A stretch of DNA of 64,000 nucleotides from Panulirus ornatus (GCF_036320965.1 NC_092240.1:11248501-11312500), one strand, 5' to 3'. Positions 11,261 to 23,605 are shown, numbered from the stretch's first letter. The notes: generated by a model not told the origin, from the letters alone. Translations and numbers: made by a program.

Positions 11261-11586
11261 CACCAGCTGCCTTCTTGTGGGATTAGGGCCCTTCTGCCTC
11301 AGAGGACCCGGAGAAAGGTTCCTCAAAATACTTCTGTAGAAAGGGAAAATTGCCTGGTTTCAAGACTGAGCAAACATTTGGACTTTCCACGACTTTTAAT
11401 ACCTTTTTGTCAAAGATGGGGAAAGTTTTAAATACATAAAGAACAACCAGGATTTATTTTGAATGTATTCTATCCAGATGTTTGTTTCTTTCAGTGTTTT
11501 TTCTTGAGCTGGAGATGGAAAAGCAGATACAGGAGCTCCCCGTAAAGTTGTGCGAGAGTATTTGTAATTCATGACGTGTATTTCCT
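11261..11586. other. Mixed-composition spacer
   Basis: No gene or element recognised. Confidence 0.35.
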
Positions 11587-11785
11587 TCCCTTATGGTGTA
11601 TCGGTTAACGCTGGCGATAGTTGACGCTTTTACGGCTCTCCCGGGGTCGAGGCCACATACGTTCGAATCCTGGCCAAGGCATTCGGGATGGTCCAAAAAT
11701 CAACCCTAGCCTATTCATCCTCTCCTGAGGTTAATGGATATATTCGAGTACCGGGCTTAAGCCAGGGTATATATATATGCATATA
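11587..11785 (+). mobile_element. tRNA-derived SINE (family T)
   Basis: TGTATCGGTTAACGCTGGCG gives an A-box-like segment and CGTTCGAATCCTGG a B-box-like one about 60 bp downstream. A non-tRNA body follows (CCAAAAATCAACCCTAGCC, GAGTACCGGGCTTAAGCC) and ends in a short TATATATATA run. This layout is typical of a SINE rather than a tRNA gene. Confidence 0.6.
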
Positions 11786-12217
11786 CATGGCTCAAAATGG
11801 TGACCGGTTTGGCCATCTTCACTAGCGTCAGCATCGGCAAGTCCTCTACATCCAGGTCAGTCAACTTCACTTTGCTCGACCATACGTTGACAGCGACTAA
11901 CCAAGAGTGTGTCAGACGTGTATAGTGCTATGTAGCTGCCCTAGATCCACTCCCAAGGCATGTACGAGTTACATTTTTCTTGTCTGCATTCTAGATACTC
12001 ACCCCCATCTCTCCAACGTTACAAACACTGGTTCAACGTATTAGAATGCCTCTCATGCCCAAGATCAAATTTTCGAACTGCAGTGTCGTGGACACTTAAC
12101 ACTGGGTCCTGTCAAAAACCAAATACATTACCACACTTCTTGGCTCTTGGTCCCACCCGATGCAACTGCGCAACTTCCCGACTGCTGCAAGAGCCCCATA
12201 GAAGAGGATTCTGGGGG
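11786..12217. other. Spacer 5' of the Jockey-like pseudogene
   Basis: Composition resembles the element downstream, and part may be eroded N-terminal coding sequence. No motif could be aligned with confidence. Confidence 0.35.
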
Positions 12218-13095
12218 TTTACACATCTTGAATCTCACAGTCTTCTCTTTAATCATCAGTACAGCTTCAGTAAGGCGATATCCGCTGGCGATATCAGTAA
12301 ATGTCTAGTCATCATCCCTGAGAGACTCTGGGGAGTCCTATGTACTTGCCAGTGATATATCCAAAGCTTAGGGTCTCAACTCTAAGCTCCCGTCTTTTGG
12401 CTTCCCTCCCTCACTTTGCTCCCTCACATCTAGCTTCCTATCAAGCCCGTTTCTCCAATGGTTGTTGATGGATTAGCACTTTCCCACTTTATCTACAGCG
12501 GTGTCCCTCAAGGTTCTGTCTTGTCTCCTACACATTTTCTCTTTTTTTGTAAGCGAATTACTTTCTTCCACAAATAATCAAATGCACTCATACACTGACG
12601 ACTCAACACGGCATTCTTCTACATACTTAAATTCTTCGCCTTCTTCTCTCACTCGAAATGAATCTCGTCTCGACACAACTTCCTCAATAAACCAAGATTT
12701 GCACATGATACCTCAGTGGGGTAGACGAAATCTGGTTAAGTTCAATACCTACACATCTCGCTGTCGAAAATTCCTCAATTTTCCTATCTCCTCTGACGGT
12801 TCTGTAATGCCACCCCAAGCTAGGCCAGGATATACTCGGCAAGCTTGTGCGTCACATGATTAGTGTGTGGCCGTTGGCAATTCAAAGGTGGGCCATTTTG
12901 ATAACTGTTTCTTTCCGTACACCTCGAAGCCTTGGAACTCTCTCATGTACTTCCCAATATCTATGACTTGGCACTTTTTAAAAGACGAGCTTTTCACTTC
13001 CTCCCAAAGTTCGTAACTATAATCCCTTGTCTCTTCTATTCCCTTTCGTCAACATCACTATATTCTAATTAAGGCCCAGCCTTGATGTGGACTTT
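12218..13095 (+). mobile_element. Decayed Jockey-like LINE, reverse transcriptase and 3' end
   Basis: This is a plus-strand remnant of a non-LTR retrotransposon polymerase. In order it shows LESHSLLFNHQYSFSKA near 12225-12275 (finger motif before RT block 1), SGVPQGSVLSP at 12497-12529 (block 4), YTDDST near 12590-12607 where the family has ADD (the catalytic Asp pair survives, the Ala is replaced by Thr), and WGRRNLVKFN near 12717-12746. The C-terminal KPWNSL segment lies near 12930. Frameshifts between blocks and in-frame stops make it non-functional. The middle of the palm between blocks 1 and 4 is shortened. An (AC)n and a (TA)n follow the end. Jockey clade is inferred from motif wording. 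Confidence 0.85.
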
Positions 13096-13102
13096 TGTCC
13101 AA

Positions 13103-13545
<443 letters not shown>

Positions 13546-13609
<64 letters not shown>

Positions 13610-13611
13610 CT
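13546..13611. repeat. (GT)n microsatellite
   Basis: About 32 GT units with a TATG interruption, adjoining a family B fragment. Confidence 0.95.
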
Positions 13612-13615
13612 GTAG

Positions 13616-13990
13616 CAGTTAAGTGTAATACATTCAACCACATCCAGGCCCATCAGACCTTTCCACAGATGCCCTTGGACGCTTCACATGCCCTGGTTCA
13701 GTCCACTGACAGCACTTCAAACCCCGGTATATCACCGTTCCAATTCATTCTATCCCGTGCATACTATTCACCCTCCTGCATGTTCAGGCCCCGACCATAC
13801 GAAGTCTTTTTTACTCTCCATCCTTCCACCTTCAATTGGGTCCCCAGCTCCTCCTTATTCCCTCTATTTCGGAAACATATATATCATCTTTGTCAACCTC
13901 TCTTCCCTCATTCACTTAATATCTCTAAACCATTTCAGACATCCTCTTCTGCTCTCTCAACCACACTCTTTTCATTACCATAGGTATATA
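13616..13990 (-). mobile_element. Family B LINE fragment, RT C-terminal region, degraded
   Basis: The plus strand contains CTTCACATGCCCTGGTTCAG, CACTGACAGCAC, CCCTCCTGCATGTTCAGGCC and CTCTAAACCATTTCAGAC, matching the locus at 41345-41640. Indels break the minus-strand frame. The 3' tail (GAGGTAGCG) is missing. Confidence 0.8.
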
Positions 13991-14084
13991 CTTATTCCTA
14001 ATTATCATACAAACCAGAGGTCCTCTTCTCCAAGTGCCCTTGTTGCTTCAACGCTGCGCTACAATCATCAGCAGGGAAAGGCAT

Positions 14085-14252
14085 GAATTCCTTTAGAAGG
14101 CGATGTGCCCCGACGGGATTGTATTCCGATGAGGGTGACCTCTCACTCGCAAAAGAAGGAACACAGAAGGGCGCTAAGTGAGGATCTCCTCAAAGGCTCA
14201 GTCCTCTGTTCTTAACGCAACCTCGCTAACACGGGAAATGGCGAATAGTATG
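14085..14252 (+). mobile_element. Family A element, 5' part eroded
   Basis: AGAAGGCGA near 14096 is followed after divergent sequence by CAAAAGAAGGAACACAGAAG, CTAAGTGAGGATCTCCTC and the tail ACGGGAAATGGCGAATAGT. A (TA)n follows. Confidence 0.75.

Positions 14253-14337
<85 letters not shown>
14253..14337. repeat. (TA)n tail of family A copy
   Basis: About 41 TA units. Confidence 0.95.
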
Positions 14338-14340
<3 letters not shown>

Positions 14341-14784
14341 CAATGTCATTGGGCATGAAGTAGCAACACAATCGTTGGGGACGGCTACCTGAAGCTTGGG
14401 GAAGTGGTAGTGGGTGGACGACGGAGCTGAGGGAGAGGGGAGAATTCCTTTGCCCCATAAGGCAAAGTGGATCACAAAGGCAGCTCACTCCCTAGGCGTC
14501 CAAAGACGGGCCCCTGTGGTCACTGGGGAGCTCTCGGTAGTGGGACTATGTAACTTAGGACGTCAAAGGGAAGTTCCGTAACCACAAAGGCTTCCCTAAG
14601 CCAACCGCAGCCTCTTGACTTCCCCCATTCGCGGAGGAGGGAGGAGTGTGCAGTACGAGGAGAAGCATCGCTGTTGTCCACTTCCTCCTCACACTTAGCA
14701 TTGCGGGGGAAAACTAACGAATGCGTCGCTTTGAGTCTACGCGTGTCTGTATGATTGTATCTTTGTGTCTGTCTACTCTCTCTT

Positions 14785-14785
<1 letters not shown>
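14338..14785. other. GC-richer spacer
   Basis: Balanced composition around GGGGACGGCTACCTGAAGC. The short opposite-strand frames run into (TA)n. Nothing recognised. Confidence 0.35.
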
Positions 14786-14837
<52 letters not shown>

Positions 14838-14900
14838 TTTATGTATGTATATGTATATATATATATATGTATATGTATGTATGTATGCATGCATGCATGT
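14786..14900. repeat. (GT)n plus TATG/CATG tetranucleotide tract
   Basis: About 22 GT units, then ATGTATATG and GTATGCATGCATGCATG units. Confidence 0.95.
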
Positions 14901-14904
14901 GAAG

Positions 14905-15025
14905 AATAGGGTTCAATGAACGCTCGCTCCCATAGAACATACAGTGTCCTTCAATAGCAGGATTCGAACCCATACTACTTTTGAGGAAACTGGATGATAG
15001 GGATCCGGATATGAAGCACATATGT
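14905..15025 (-). mobile_element. tRNA-derived SINE (family T), diverged
   Basis: GAACGCTCGCTCCCATAGAA then CATACA matches the 3' body of the copies at 15996-16199. GCAGGATTCGAACCC is a minus-strand B box. The A-box side is too diverged to place exactly. Confidence 0.55.
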
Positions 15026-15045
15026 ACCCCAGAATCTGTGAAAAC

Positions 15046-15094
<49 letters not shown>
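15046..15094. repeat. (CT)n microsatellite
   Basis: About 23 CT units. Confidence 0.95.
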
Positions 15095-15097
<3 letters not shown>

Positions 15098-15319
15098 AAC
15101 TATGACAGAAACATCGAGTGAGTAACTCGGGCCAAGTTTTCGAATTTTCCTAGGTACTGCCACCACTAGGTAAGTGCCACCACTGGGATCAAGAATTTCT
15201 CACCAATTGTCTGAGATCAGAGTTAATTACAGCTGCAGCCAAACTAATACTAATTTCGCCAGGTTCTCATCAGGATAATTTTCCAGCTAATGAATCTCAT
15301 TAATAAATTAAGAGTATTG

Positions 15320-15362
15320 TGGCGCGCGGAGCAAGATGGTGGCGCTTTTGTGAATCGGTGCT

Positions 15363-15404
<42 letters not shown>

Positions 15405-15605
15405 ACCAGTGCACTAAACATGTAACCACCTGTCCAATACGACGCCCTTGACAACATCCCGTGACTCGCATGACTCCTTCTCCGTGGTAACTCTTAGATT
15501 TCCCAGCGGTGAGCGCTACGCGCCAGCCTTTGTCACTTTGGGGGGAGGGGAGGGAGAATATCGCGCCGTAAGCACAGTACTCGTAAAGTCAATTGAAGCT
15601 CACTG

Positions 15606-15612
<7 letters not shown>
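15320..15612. promoter_or_regulatory. Possible GC-rich promoter-like patch with an embedded (CT)n
   Basis: GAGCAAGATGGTGGCGC near 15330 resembles a YY1-type initiator element. CpG-rich words GCGCTACGCGCC and ATATCGCGCCG follow 160-220 bp later. A (CT)n at 15366-15402 lies between them. No transcript start or gene downstream could be identified, so this is a weak inference. Confidence 0.2.

Positions 15613-15686
<74 letters not shown>
15611..15686. repeat. (CT)n microsatellite
   Basis: About 37 CT units. Confidence 0.95.
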
Positions 15687-15687
<1 letters not shown>

Positions 15688-15995
15688 AGTCACGGCAACT
15701 ACCTAACTGTCCATTAACCTCTACCTATATATCTATAGGTCACGTTCCCTGAGGTCCCCTTTATAACAACAGGGACCATGAGAACTTGCCTGCTGGAATA
15801 TATATGCTCACAGAGGATCAGCGTCTCGACATATAACTATTCCTCCCTTTCCCCCCTCACGCTACCACGTCATGCTCACAAGCCTTCGAACTCACTCACC
15901 TCAACAACCTTACTTGATGTTACCCCTCGCTCCATAACCTCCAGCAGGCACAGCCCGGTAGCAACGATTAAATAACGATGATATACATATCTCGC

Positions 15996-16070
15996 ATACA
16001 AACCTCTAACAACCAGGATCGAACCCGGGACCCCTGTGCAACAGGCGGGAATGCTACCGCTAGGCTATGA
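15996..16070 (-). mobile_element. tRNA-derived SINE head, left half of an inverted pair
   Basis: On the minus strand TAGCCTAGCGGTAGC matches the A-box consensus and GGTTCGATCCTGG the B box. The opposite-facing copy starts 13 bp away at 16084. Confidence 0.75.
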
Positions 16071-16083
16071 ACATAGGGGGCGA

Positions 16084-16194
16084 TCATAGCCTAGCGGTAG
16101 CGCTCCCGCCTGTTGCACAGGGGTCCTGGGTTCGATCGTGGCTGCTGGAGGTTTGTATGTTCTATGAAGGTTCGCGTTCATATGCACTTTGTTC

Positions 16195-16199
<5 letters not shown>
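16084..16199 (+). mobile_element. tRNA-derived SINE, right half of an inverted pair
   Basis: ATCATAGCCTAGCGGTAGCG (A box TAGCCTAGCGG) and GGGTTCGATCG (B box) sit about 40 bp apart around CCTGTTGCACAGG, a tRNA-like arm. The body GGTTTGTATGTTCTATGAAG and TATGCACTTTGTTC then enters (TA)n. The missing acceptor pairing argues against a functional tRNA. Confidence 0.75.

Positions 16200-16275
<76 letters not shown>
16196..16275. repeat. (TA)n tract
   Basis: About 38 TA units linking a SINE to foldback fragment P2. Confidence 0.95.
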
Positions 16276-16276
<1 letters not shown>

Positions 16277-16343
16277 CTATGAGTGGACGGTGAAAATGAA
16301 ACACGATAAGTTCCCAAGTGCAATGTCGTGTAACAATCACATT

Positions 16344-16347
<4 letters not shown>
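16275..16347 (+). mobile_element. Foldback family P, copy P2 (left arm fragment)
   Basis: ATTCCTATGAGTGGACGGTG, then TTCCCAAGTGCAATGTCGTG and TAACAATCACATTATA. It is a 70-bp fragment held between two (TA)n tracts. Confidence 0.75.

Positions 16348-16354
<7 letters not shown>

Positions 16355-16423
<69 letters not shown>
16355..16423. repeat. (TA)n tract
   Basis: About 34 TA units. Confidence 0.95.
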
Positions 16424-16755
16424 CACACGTATTAAATACTAAAAGGTGTTTCGTAATGAAGCGGGTTGTGCAACGCCAATACAAAATACTGCGTAATATA
16501 TACCAATAGCGTTAAGGGTTTCAGGTATATATGTTTTAATATATTTTGAGACATTATTTGATATTCTTTTTTCATTTTTTAGCAGTGAAATTCCAGTATC
16601 ACAAATTAATTGCTGCGCAGCACTACATTAGAAAAATGATATATTTTGGTATCTTTTTCATTTTTTTTTTGTGTGTGTGTGAAAGGATGCGTCGAAAAAA
16701 TATCAAAATTTTCCCAATATTGTTGGTGTCTGGTGTGAAGCATGGGAGTGTTTTC
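16424..16755. other. A/T-rich spacer
   Basis: No gene recognised. Confidence 0.35.
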
Positions 16756-16832
16756 AGTGGGAGGTAGATATACACAGATAGGATGATAGGCAGATAGATA
16801 GAAAAAAAGAAATTAGATAGATAGATAGATGG

Positions 16833-16896
<64 letters not shown>

Positions 16897-16917
16897 TAAA
16901 TAAGTGGAGACATACAT

Positions 16918-16983
<66 letters not shown>

Positions 16984-16997
16984 GGAGAGAGGGAGAG

Positions 16998-17078
<81 letters not shown>

Positions 17079-17107
17079 GGAATAAATAAGTGGAGACATA
17101 CATTAGT

Positions 17108-17196
<89 letters not shown>
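16756..17196. repeat. GATA tract then duplicated (GA)n block
   Basis: ATAGATAGATAG units are followed by three (GA)n runs. The non-repetitive insert GGAATAAATAAGTGGAGACA then TACATTAGTA occurs at 16892-16921 and again at 17079-17108, giving a 187-bp duplication. The long ERER and SLSL frames are artefacts. Confidence 0.9.
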
Positions 17197-17515
17197 CTCA
17201 CAGCCCCTCCTTCAGTCACAACCTTTCTCCTCTCATTTAGAAAACTCCAAAAATTCCCGAGATTCAAGTCCTCATCCCACAGGACTTAGCCCACCGTAGA
17301 TGCCATCTGAATAAAACACCAGATGTCACAATCGGCCACAGAGCATCACACGATTCCAATCGACCGAAACCTTCCATATTTCAGACCCGAATCCCCAACT
17401 CCCAGTTATCAGTTTTATGCAACTAAAACTTTAATCTCTCATTTTCGATAATATTTTTCTTCTTAATATTTCAAACACACAGAATCTAGTGGATTAGTAT
17501 TTTTCCTCCTCAACC
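17197..17515. other. Spacer
   Basis: C/A-rich single-copy-looking sequence, no gene seen. Confidence 0.35.
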
Positions 17516-17551
17516 GCACACACACACGCACACACACACACACACACACAA
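17516..17551. repeat. (AC)n microsatellite
   Basis: About 17 AC units with one GC interruption. Confidence 0.9.
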
Positions 17552-17695
17552 AGACAGAGTAGAATATTCAATTGAACGTCCCCTGGGTAGCCATTAGGAT
17601 CTGTACACCACTGAGTCTTCGTACGGAAGTCTCTTGCATGTGTCATGTGATCCGTGTAAAATATTCAAGGTCGTCTCGTTCTCCTGGACTGATTG

Positions 17696-17791
<96 letters not shown>
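17696..17791. repeat. (GA)n microsatellite
   Basis: About 47 GA units. Frames reading through it (17572-17901) are artefacts. Confidence 0.95.
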
Positions 17792-17792
<1 letters not shown>

Positions 17793-20010
17793 TCCCTTCG
17801 TTCTCTGTGCCGCTGAAACTTGTGCCACCTTTCTATCATCACCCACCCATCTGTTATCACCTGACGTCGGGAGCCATATAGAGACGAGAAGGATTACTTA
17901 ACACCTTCTAAAATAAAAGACCACTTTTGAAGGGCGTTCTGCTATCAATCTAACACTGAGAGTTTTAGAAAAGTGTTAAGATAATAGGTTCTACCACTAG
18001 GAGCCTTTCAGAATGATAAGATCCTTAGGAGAAATCTGTTCACCAAACATCTTTTTATATGAAGAACTTCTTTTTCAACTTATTCATTTAATATCATATA
18101 ACATCGAGAGCCTTAAATTTGTGTTTACCTAATTATATACTCTGACATTGACAACTATAAACCAGCGTTAGAAAAATCAGCATTCTAATTACTCCACTTA
18201 ATTCTAACACCATTTTTACTTTACTTGGGATTAAATCCCTCTTACAGCCCCCAATATTCGTTTGAATATTCATGAATCTTCATAATAGTGTTTGAACGTG
18301 AGCAATTCCGTTTTCCAAATCTGGCAAAGTTATATTGTACTTAATACCTTCTTAAGAAATTTGTGGTACGTATCAAAGTATTTCAGTTATTCTCACTTAC
18401 TCTTTCTTTTCCTTTGTATCAAGTCCTTCCACTTAGTTTCCAGTGCAAGGGTACCTAAGCCATATTTTCTATCTCACTCCAAAAGCCTTCCATATGCTTC
18501 AAAATCTTCAAGAGTCTTTCAAAGTATCGCTTTGTTCCTCCTTGATATGATAAATTCATATCATCAGAGACGTCTTCAGCAAGATAGAAGATGTGATTCT
18601 CTCACCAACGTCCCTAAACTAACTTCCCATCCGCCTCGGGGCAATAAGAACACTCCCCCAAGGTAAACTTTAAAATCATCATTAAGTCTTGATTAATGTA
18701 CCAACTTGCGGAGATGATAGCCTCTTTTTTTTTTCTCCTCCCCTCCCCCGTTTCCTCTTCTACACTCAACAAAGATGGTTGAACCTCCACTGAGTTCCAA
18801 CTTCCCCTCGAGTCTTATCGCTGATACACCTGGGTCTCGTTACGGGCTCTTTCCTTCATCCCTCTCCACAACCCACCCACCCGCCTGCCTGCCTGCTACC
18901 TGAGAAGCTGATAAGTTTTTTGTGTTAGGGGAACTCAAGTGGACCTTGGAACTCAAGTGGAACTTGAAACCCCAGTGGAACTTTCTCGTGATGATCAAGA
19001 ATTATCAGCAACTTCCCTCATTCATCATGAATGATCAGGTGGATGCCCAACTGATTATGAATAATCATAACATTTAATCATATCTTTTTTTTTCAAGGTT
19101 TTATCTCAGTATTCGCGTTCGACATTAGTCGGTGCTTCGCTTTGAATTAATGCGTGTCAACGGGAGCTACAGGATCAATGAACCAGATTGAATAAGAGTA
19201 ATCCAAGAGATAGAGAGTTAGATCTAGAGATTATTCATCTGCAGTATACATAATGAAGCATTCGAATCATTCAGTATTATGATCCGTTATACATGACCAC
19301 TGGAAACCCCTATGGTGGACATTCCACCTCAAGAATCTGATTCCCTTTTACAGAACTAATGATGATTAATATCATGCATGAGAAACGTCTAGCTCCCATC
19401 ATTGCCTCCTTAAGATTGCGTTACCGCAGAGGTGACGATCGGGTTAATCTACATCAAAGGCTTCATTGGGTACGCAACTGTTGCGTAAAGAGAACACAGA
19501 GAAGGAGGGGGGGGGGGGTGTTGCGGGGAGGATAACCTAATCGTCTGGGGTCCCTTAAAGTGGTGGTTCCCAGAAGATGCCTCGCGTACTACAGAAAGGT
19601 GCACGAGAAGCCATGAAGATAGGTGCGTGGTTGTAAATCGCATAAGTTCTTGTGGTATGTAAAAAAAAAATGAGTATGGATGGGAGGATCACGAACGTAT
19701 CCTTCTTTTAACGAGACGTGTATATAAACTTGATGTTTCCCTGGCGTGTTATTCTACGTGAGGAAGACCTTTGTGTTTCTCTAACCCTGTATGTTCCATG
19801 TTGCTCTGAAACACATCTTACAGGCGGACTAGAAAACAGTTCCATAGTCGGTGTGGCTTTCCGCAGAGCCTGTAATGTATATCATCAGAATTAGCCTTTT
19901 GGAGCAACGCGCATGACTGAGAAGGTTAAATTAGTCGAGAAAGAATACATTACCTGAGAGGGTAGGTAAAAAGAAAGAGGAAAAGGAGACAAGAAAGAAA
20001 CTGGACGATG
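17792..20010. other. 2.2-kb spacer without repeats
   Basis: The longest stretch free of microsatellites. It is A/T-rich at 17.9-18.7 kb. A 124-codon frame at 18292-18666 is Ser/Leu/Phe-rich without recognisable domains and is probably chance. No splice or domain evidence for a gene. Confidence 0.4.
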
Positions 20011-20145
20011 AGAAGAAGAAGAAGAAGAAGAAGAAGAAGAAGAAGAAGAAGAAGAAGAAGAAGAAGGAGAAGAGCAACAACAAGAAGAATGAGGAGGAGG
20101 AGGAGGAGGAGGAGGAAGAGGAGAAGAAGAGACAGATAGCAAATC
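20011..20145. repeat. (AAG)n and (AGG)n trinucleotide tract
   Basis: AGAAGA units to about 20063, then mixed GAGCAACAAC, then GAGGAG units to about 20118. Confidence 0.95.
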
Positions 20146-20552
20146 TAGTGAAAGATATCAGAGACGACACCTAAAGATCCGGGTGTTAAACTTGAAAAAA
20201 AAAAATATCAGAGAATCTCTCCATATTTTCTTTTTCCTCCCCCACGAAAGTGGTGGACAGAATATGAAAACGAGAAGATGGGAAAAGCCTGGAATGGACG
20301 AGAGATGATCCAACTTCCGGCGCAAACGGTGGAAGAAATTATCCACGTTGACTTTTAACACACTTCTGACCGGCTTGCAGGGAAGCAATTTAAATCGCAT
20401 TTACCATGACTACTCAGCGTATTATAAAAGTGGAGAAAGTCATCGCCACTGCCATCTTGCGGGGGGAGAGTGAGGGAGAGAGAGATGGGGTTGGTTGGTT
20501 GCTTGGGGGAGGGGAATGGAGAATCCAGGCGCCTCCAACAGCTTCTCAAGAC
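20146..20552. other. Spacer
   Basis: No gene recognised. Confidence 0.35.
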
Positions 20553-20640
20553 GATTAAAGCTAAAGCTGAGGAGGAGGAGGGATAGCTGATGGTGATTAA
20601 AGCTAAAGCTGAGGAGGAGGGATAGCTGATGGTGATGCTA
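20553..20640. repeat. Two tandem copies of about 43 bp
   Basis: GATTAAAGCTAAAGCTGAGG ... GGGATAGCTGATGGT occurs twice back to back. Confidence 0.8.
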
Positions 20641-20657
20641 ACTGGATGAATGGGAAG

Positions 20658-20906
20658 ATCACCAGAGCTTTATATCAAAGATGAATGGGAAATAAGCATG
20701 TCTGAGGATGACTATAGTTAAAGATTGCATGTAACGAAGACCATTCAAAACAAAGCGAAGGAGAGAAATGCTCCAATTCCCGACCTGAATGAATAATCAC
20801 CAGAGTTTTATAGCATAGATAAGTGGGAGACAAGCGCTTATGTCTGAGGATGACTATAGTTAAAGATAGCATGTGATGAAGGCCATCCAAAGCAAAGCAA
20901 AGAAAT
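20658..20906. repeat. 138-bp tandem duplication
   Basis: ATCACCAGAGCTTTATA at 20658 and ATCACCAGAGTTTTATA at 20796 begin two diverged copies. Both carry GTCTGAGGATGACTATAGTT. Confidence 0.8.
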
Positions 20907-21275
20907 GCAGAGTTTTCTTAATGTAAGACAAAACAAATTAAAAACTTCATCAAAACTGATACCAGGAAATGCGAGGCACAATTGGCTTTGAGATAACTCA
21001 GGTACGAGGTGAGACAGCGCTAAAACAAATACAGCAATGGGTACAAAAAGAAAAGAAAATGGTGAAGACGATAATATATTTTGCCCAGACTTTTAATTTT
21101 CTCTTCCCCGCCCTGTCCCCCCAACCCAAGCTGACACCACCCAGGAATCTGACGTCGAATCACATTTTCCAACGTGATTGGTATGGAAGGGAGGTCTGGT
21201 CGCCACCACCCGCCCATCCCTCCCCTGATCATTTTGGCTTATTTGGGAATTACAACCTGATTGAAGTGTACGAGA
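20907..21275. other. Spacer
   Basis: Small opposing frames at 20969-21416 partly overlap the 48-bp repeats. No gene recognised. Confidence 0.35.
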
Positions 21276-21470
21276 GATAACGAGCGGGAGAAAGGATGAC
21301 TTGACTGTCATGAGAATACACATGATAACAAGAGGGAGACAGGATGACTTGACTGTCATGAGAATACACATGCTAACAAGAGGGAGACAGGATGACTGAC
21401 TGTCATGAGAATACACATGCTAACGAGCGGGAGACAGGATGACTTGACTGTCATGAGAATACACATGCCA
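21276..21470. repeat. 48-bp minisatellite, 4 copies
   Basis: The unit contains GGGAGACAGGATGACTTGAC then TGTCATGAGAATACACATGC. One copy lacks a CT. Confidence 0.9.
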
Positions 21471-21635
21471 AAGGGTAAGTGTAAGATATATGAGGCGATG
21501 AACGTCATGCAAAAGCTAGTTCACGAGTGATGAACAAATGGGTAGATCTCCTGTGATCACAGTGACAGGCCATAGGTTTGTGTGCACCGTATCCTCCATA
21601 GGAAGGCATCAGGGCATGAAGAAGGGAGAGGGGAT

Positions 21636-22249
<614 letters not shown>

Positions 22250-22321
<72 letters not shown>
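22250..22321. repeat. (GA)n microsatellite
   Basis: About 36 GA units. Confidence 0.95.
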
Positions 22322-22323
<2 letters not shown>

Positions 22324-22694
22324 CACCACCACCAGCTCACAACTTACGTTACAATGTCGCGTGAAATACGTCTGTGCGTCACGCAAGCGGACCAAAAGGA
22401 GGAATAAATATATTCTTTACCTCTCCCCCGGGAGAATGGGGGGGGGGTTTGCCCGTGAAAGATTTCCCCGGAAGGGTGAATGGAATTCGTATTTCCCTTT
22501 TGTGCAAGATAAATATTTCTGAATGAAGGTTTTTCTCCGGGATTTGATTCACGTCCGCCCGGGAGAAGGATCTTTTTTTTTGTTTTGTTTTTTCTTTCTT
22601 TCTTTCATTTTTTGAGAGATTTGGGAAATTCTGGGGGTTTAACCTAGCTCCACCCCCCCTCATAAGGGTCTTTATTATTTTTTCTTTTTTGGTG
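22322..22694. other. Spacer
   Basis: Contains homopolymer runs of G near 22440 and T near 22570. No gene recognised. Confidence 0.35.
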
Positions 22695-23072
22695 GCACGA
22701 ACTCATGTCATCGTGGTCTGAAACCACGATATCACAGCATAAGATTACGGAGCAATGGTTCGAACTTATGACACTCATTCTCAAGATCAAGACATCGAGC
22801 TTCGAAGGACCAACTCTATTGTTCCGTAGTAACGAAACTGAGGTTCGAATTCCCAACACACTGGTTCGAGAATGTAAAATATATTTGCTTGAATTCACGT
22901 CACAATAGTTTCAGGCAGCACTTGGAAATCAGGAAAATCTGGCTTGAAATCACAAAACAATGAAGTTATTACAACACAGTGGTTCGACATCACGAAACAC
23001 CGATTCGAAAACATCAATCCTCTGGTTCGACACAGTGATTCGAAGACACGACAACTTTGGCTCGACATTAAG
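22695..23072. repeat. Degenerate TGGTTCGA-type repeat, left part
   Basis: Words such as CACTGGTTCGAGAA, AGTGGTTCGACATCACGA, CCGATTCGAAAACATC and AGTGATTCGAAGACACGA recur about every 20 bp at low identity. The series stops at a (TA)n plus family A insertion and resumes at 23455. Confidence 0.7.
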
Positions 23073-23075
23073 ACA

Positions 23076-23078
23076 CTG

Positions 23079-23171
<93 letters not shown>
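23076..23171. repeat. (TA)n tract 5' of family A copy
   Basis: About 46 TA units. Confidence 0.95.
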
Positions 23172-23173
<2 letters not shown>

Positions 23174-23406
23174 CCCTGGGGATAGGGGATTAAGAATACT
23201 TCCCACGTATTCCCTGCGTGTCGTAGAAGGCGACTAAAAGGGGAGGGAGCGGGGGGCTGGAAATCCTCCCCTCTCGTTTTTTTTTTTAATTTTCCAAAAG
23301 AAGGAACAGAGAATTGGGCCAGGTGAGGGTATTCCCTCAAAGGCCCAGTCCTCTGTTCTTAATGCTACCTCGCTAACGCGGGAAATGGCGAATAGTTTAA
23401 AAGAAA

Positions 23407-23409
<3 letters not shown>
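23171..23409 (+). mobile_element. Family A SINE-like element, near full length
   Basis: Has all blocks from TCCCTGGGGATAGGGGATTA to CGGGAAATGGCGAATAGTTT. It is flanked by (TA)n on both sides and sits inside the degenerate TTCGA repeat. Confidence 0.92.

Positions 23410-23438
<29 letters not shown>
23409..23438. repeat. (TA)n tail of family A copy
   Basis: About 14 TA units. Confidence 0.9.
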
Positions 23439-23441
<3 letters not shown>

Positions 23442-23454
23442 TTCTCCATATCAG

Positions 23455-23605
23455 AAAGTTGTGAATTATGATCAGAAATTACTGAATGATGATCACAATT
23501 CAGGGATTCATTATCACAATACAGTGGCTCGCGATCATGATACAGTGATTCACCGAGCACCACAAAATTCACAGTCACAGTTCGGTGATGCACTAGCACC
23601 TCCCA
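23455..23605. repeat. Degenerate TTCGA/GATCA repeat, right part
   Basis: CACAATACAGTGGCTCGCGA, TCATGATACAGTGATTCACC and CACAGTTCGGTG continue the roughly 20-bp series seen at 22695-23072. Confidence 0.6.

Noticed and set aside
15320..15612. Confident promoter call
   Set aside because: YY1-like and CpG-rich words are present, but no gene lies downstream. Listed only as a weak possibility.
16084..16155. Functional tRNA gene
   Set aside because: A and B boxes are good, but the acceptor ends do not pair convincingly and the sequence continues into a shared SINE body with a (TA)n tail.
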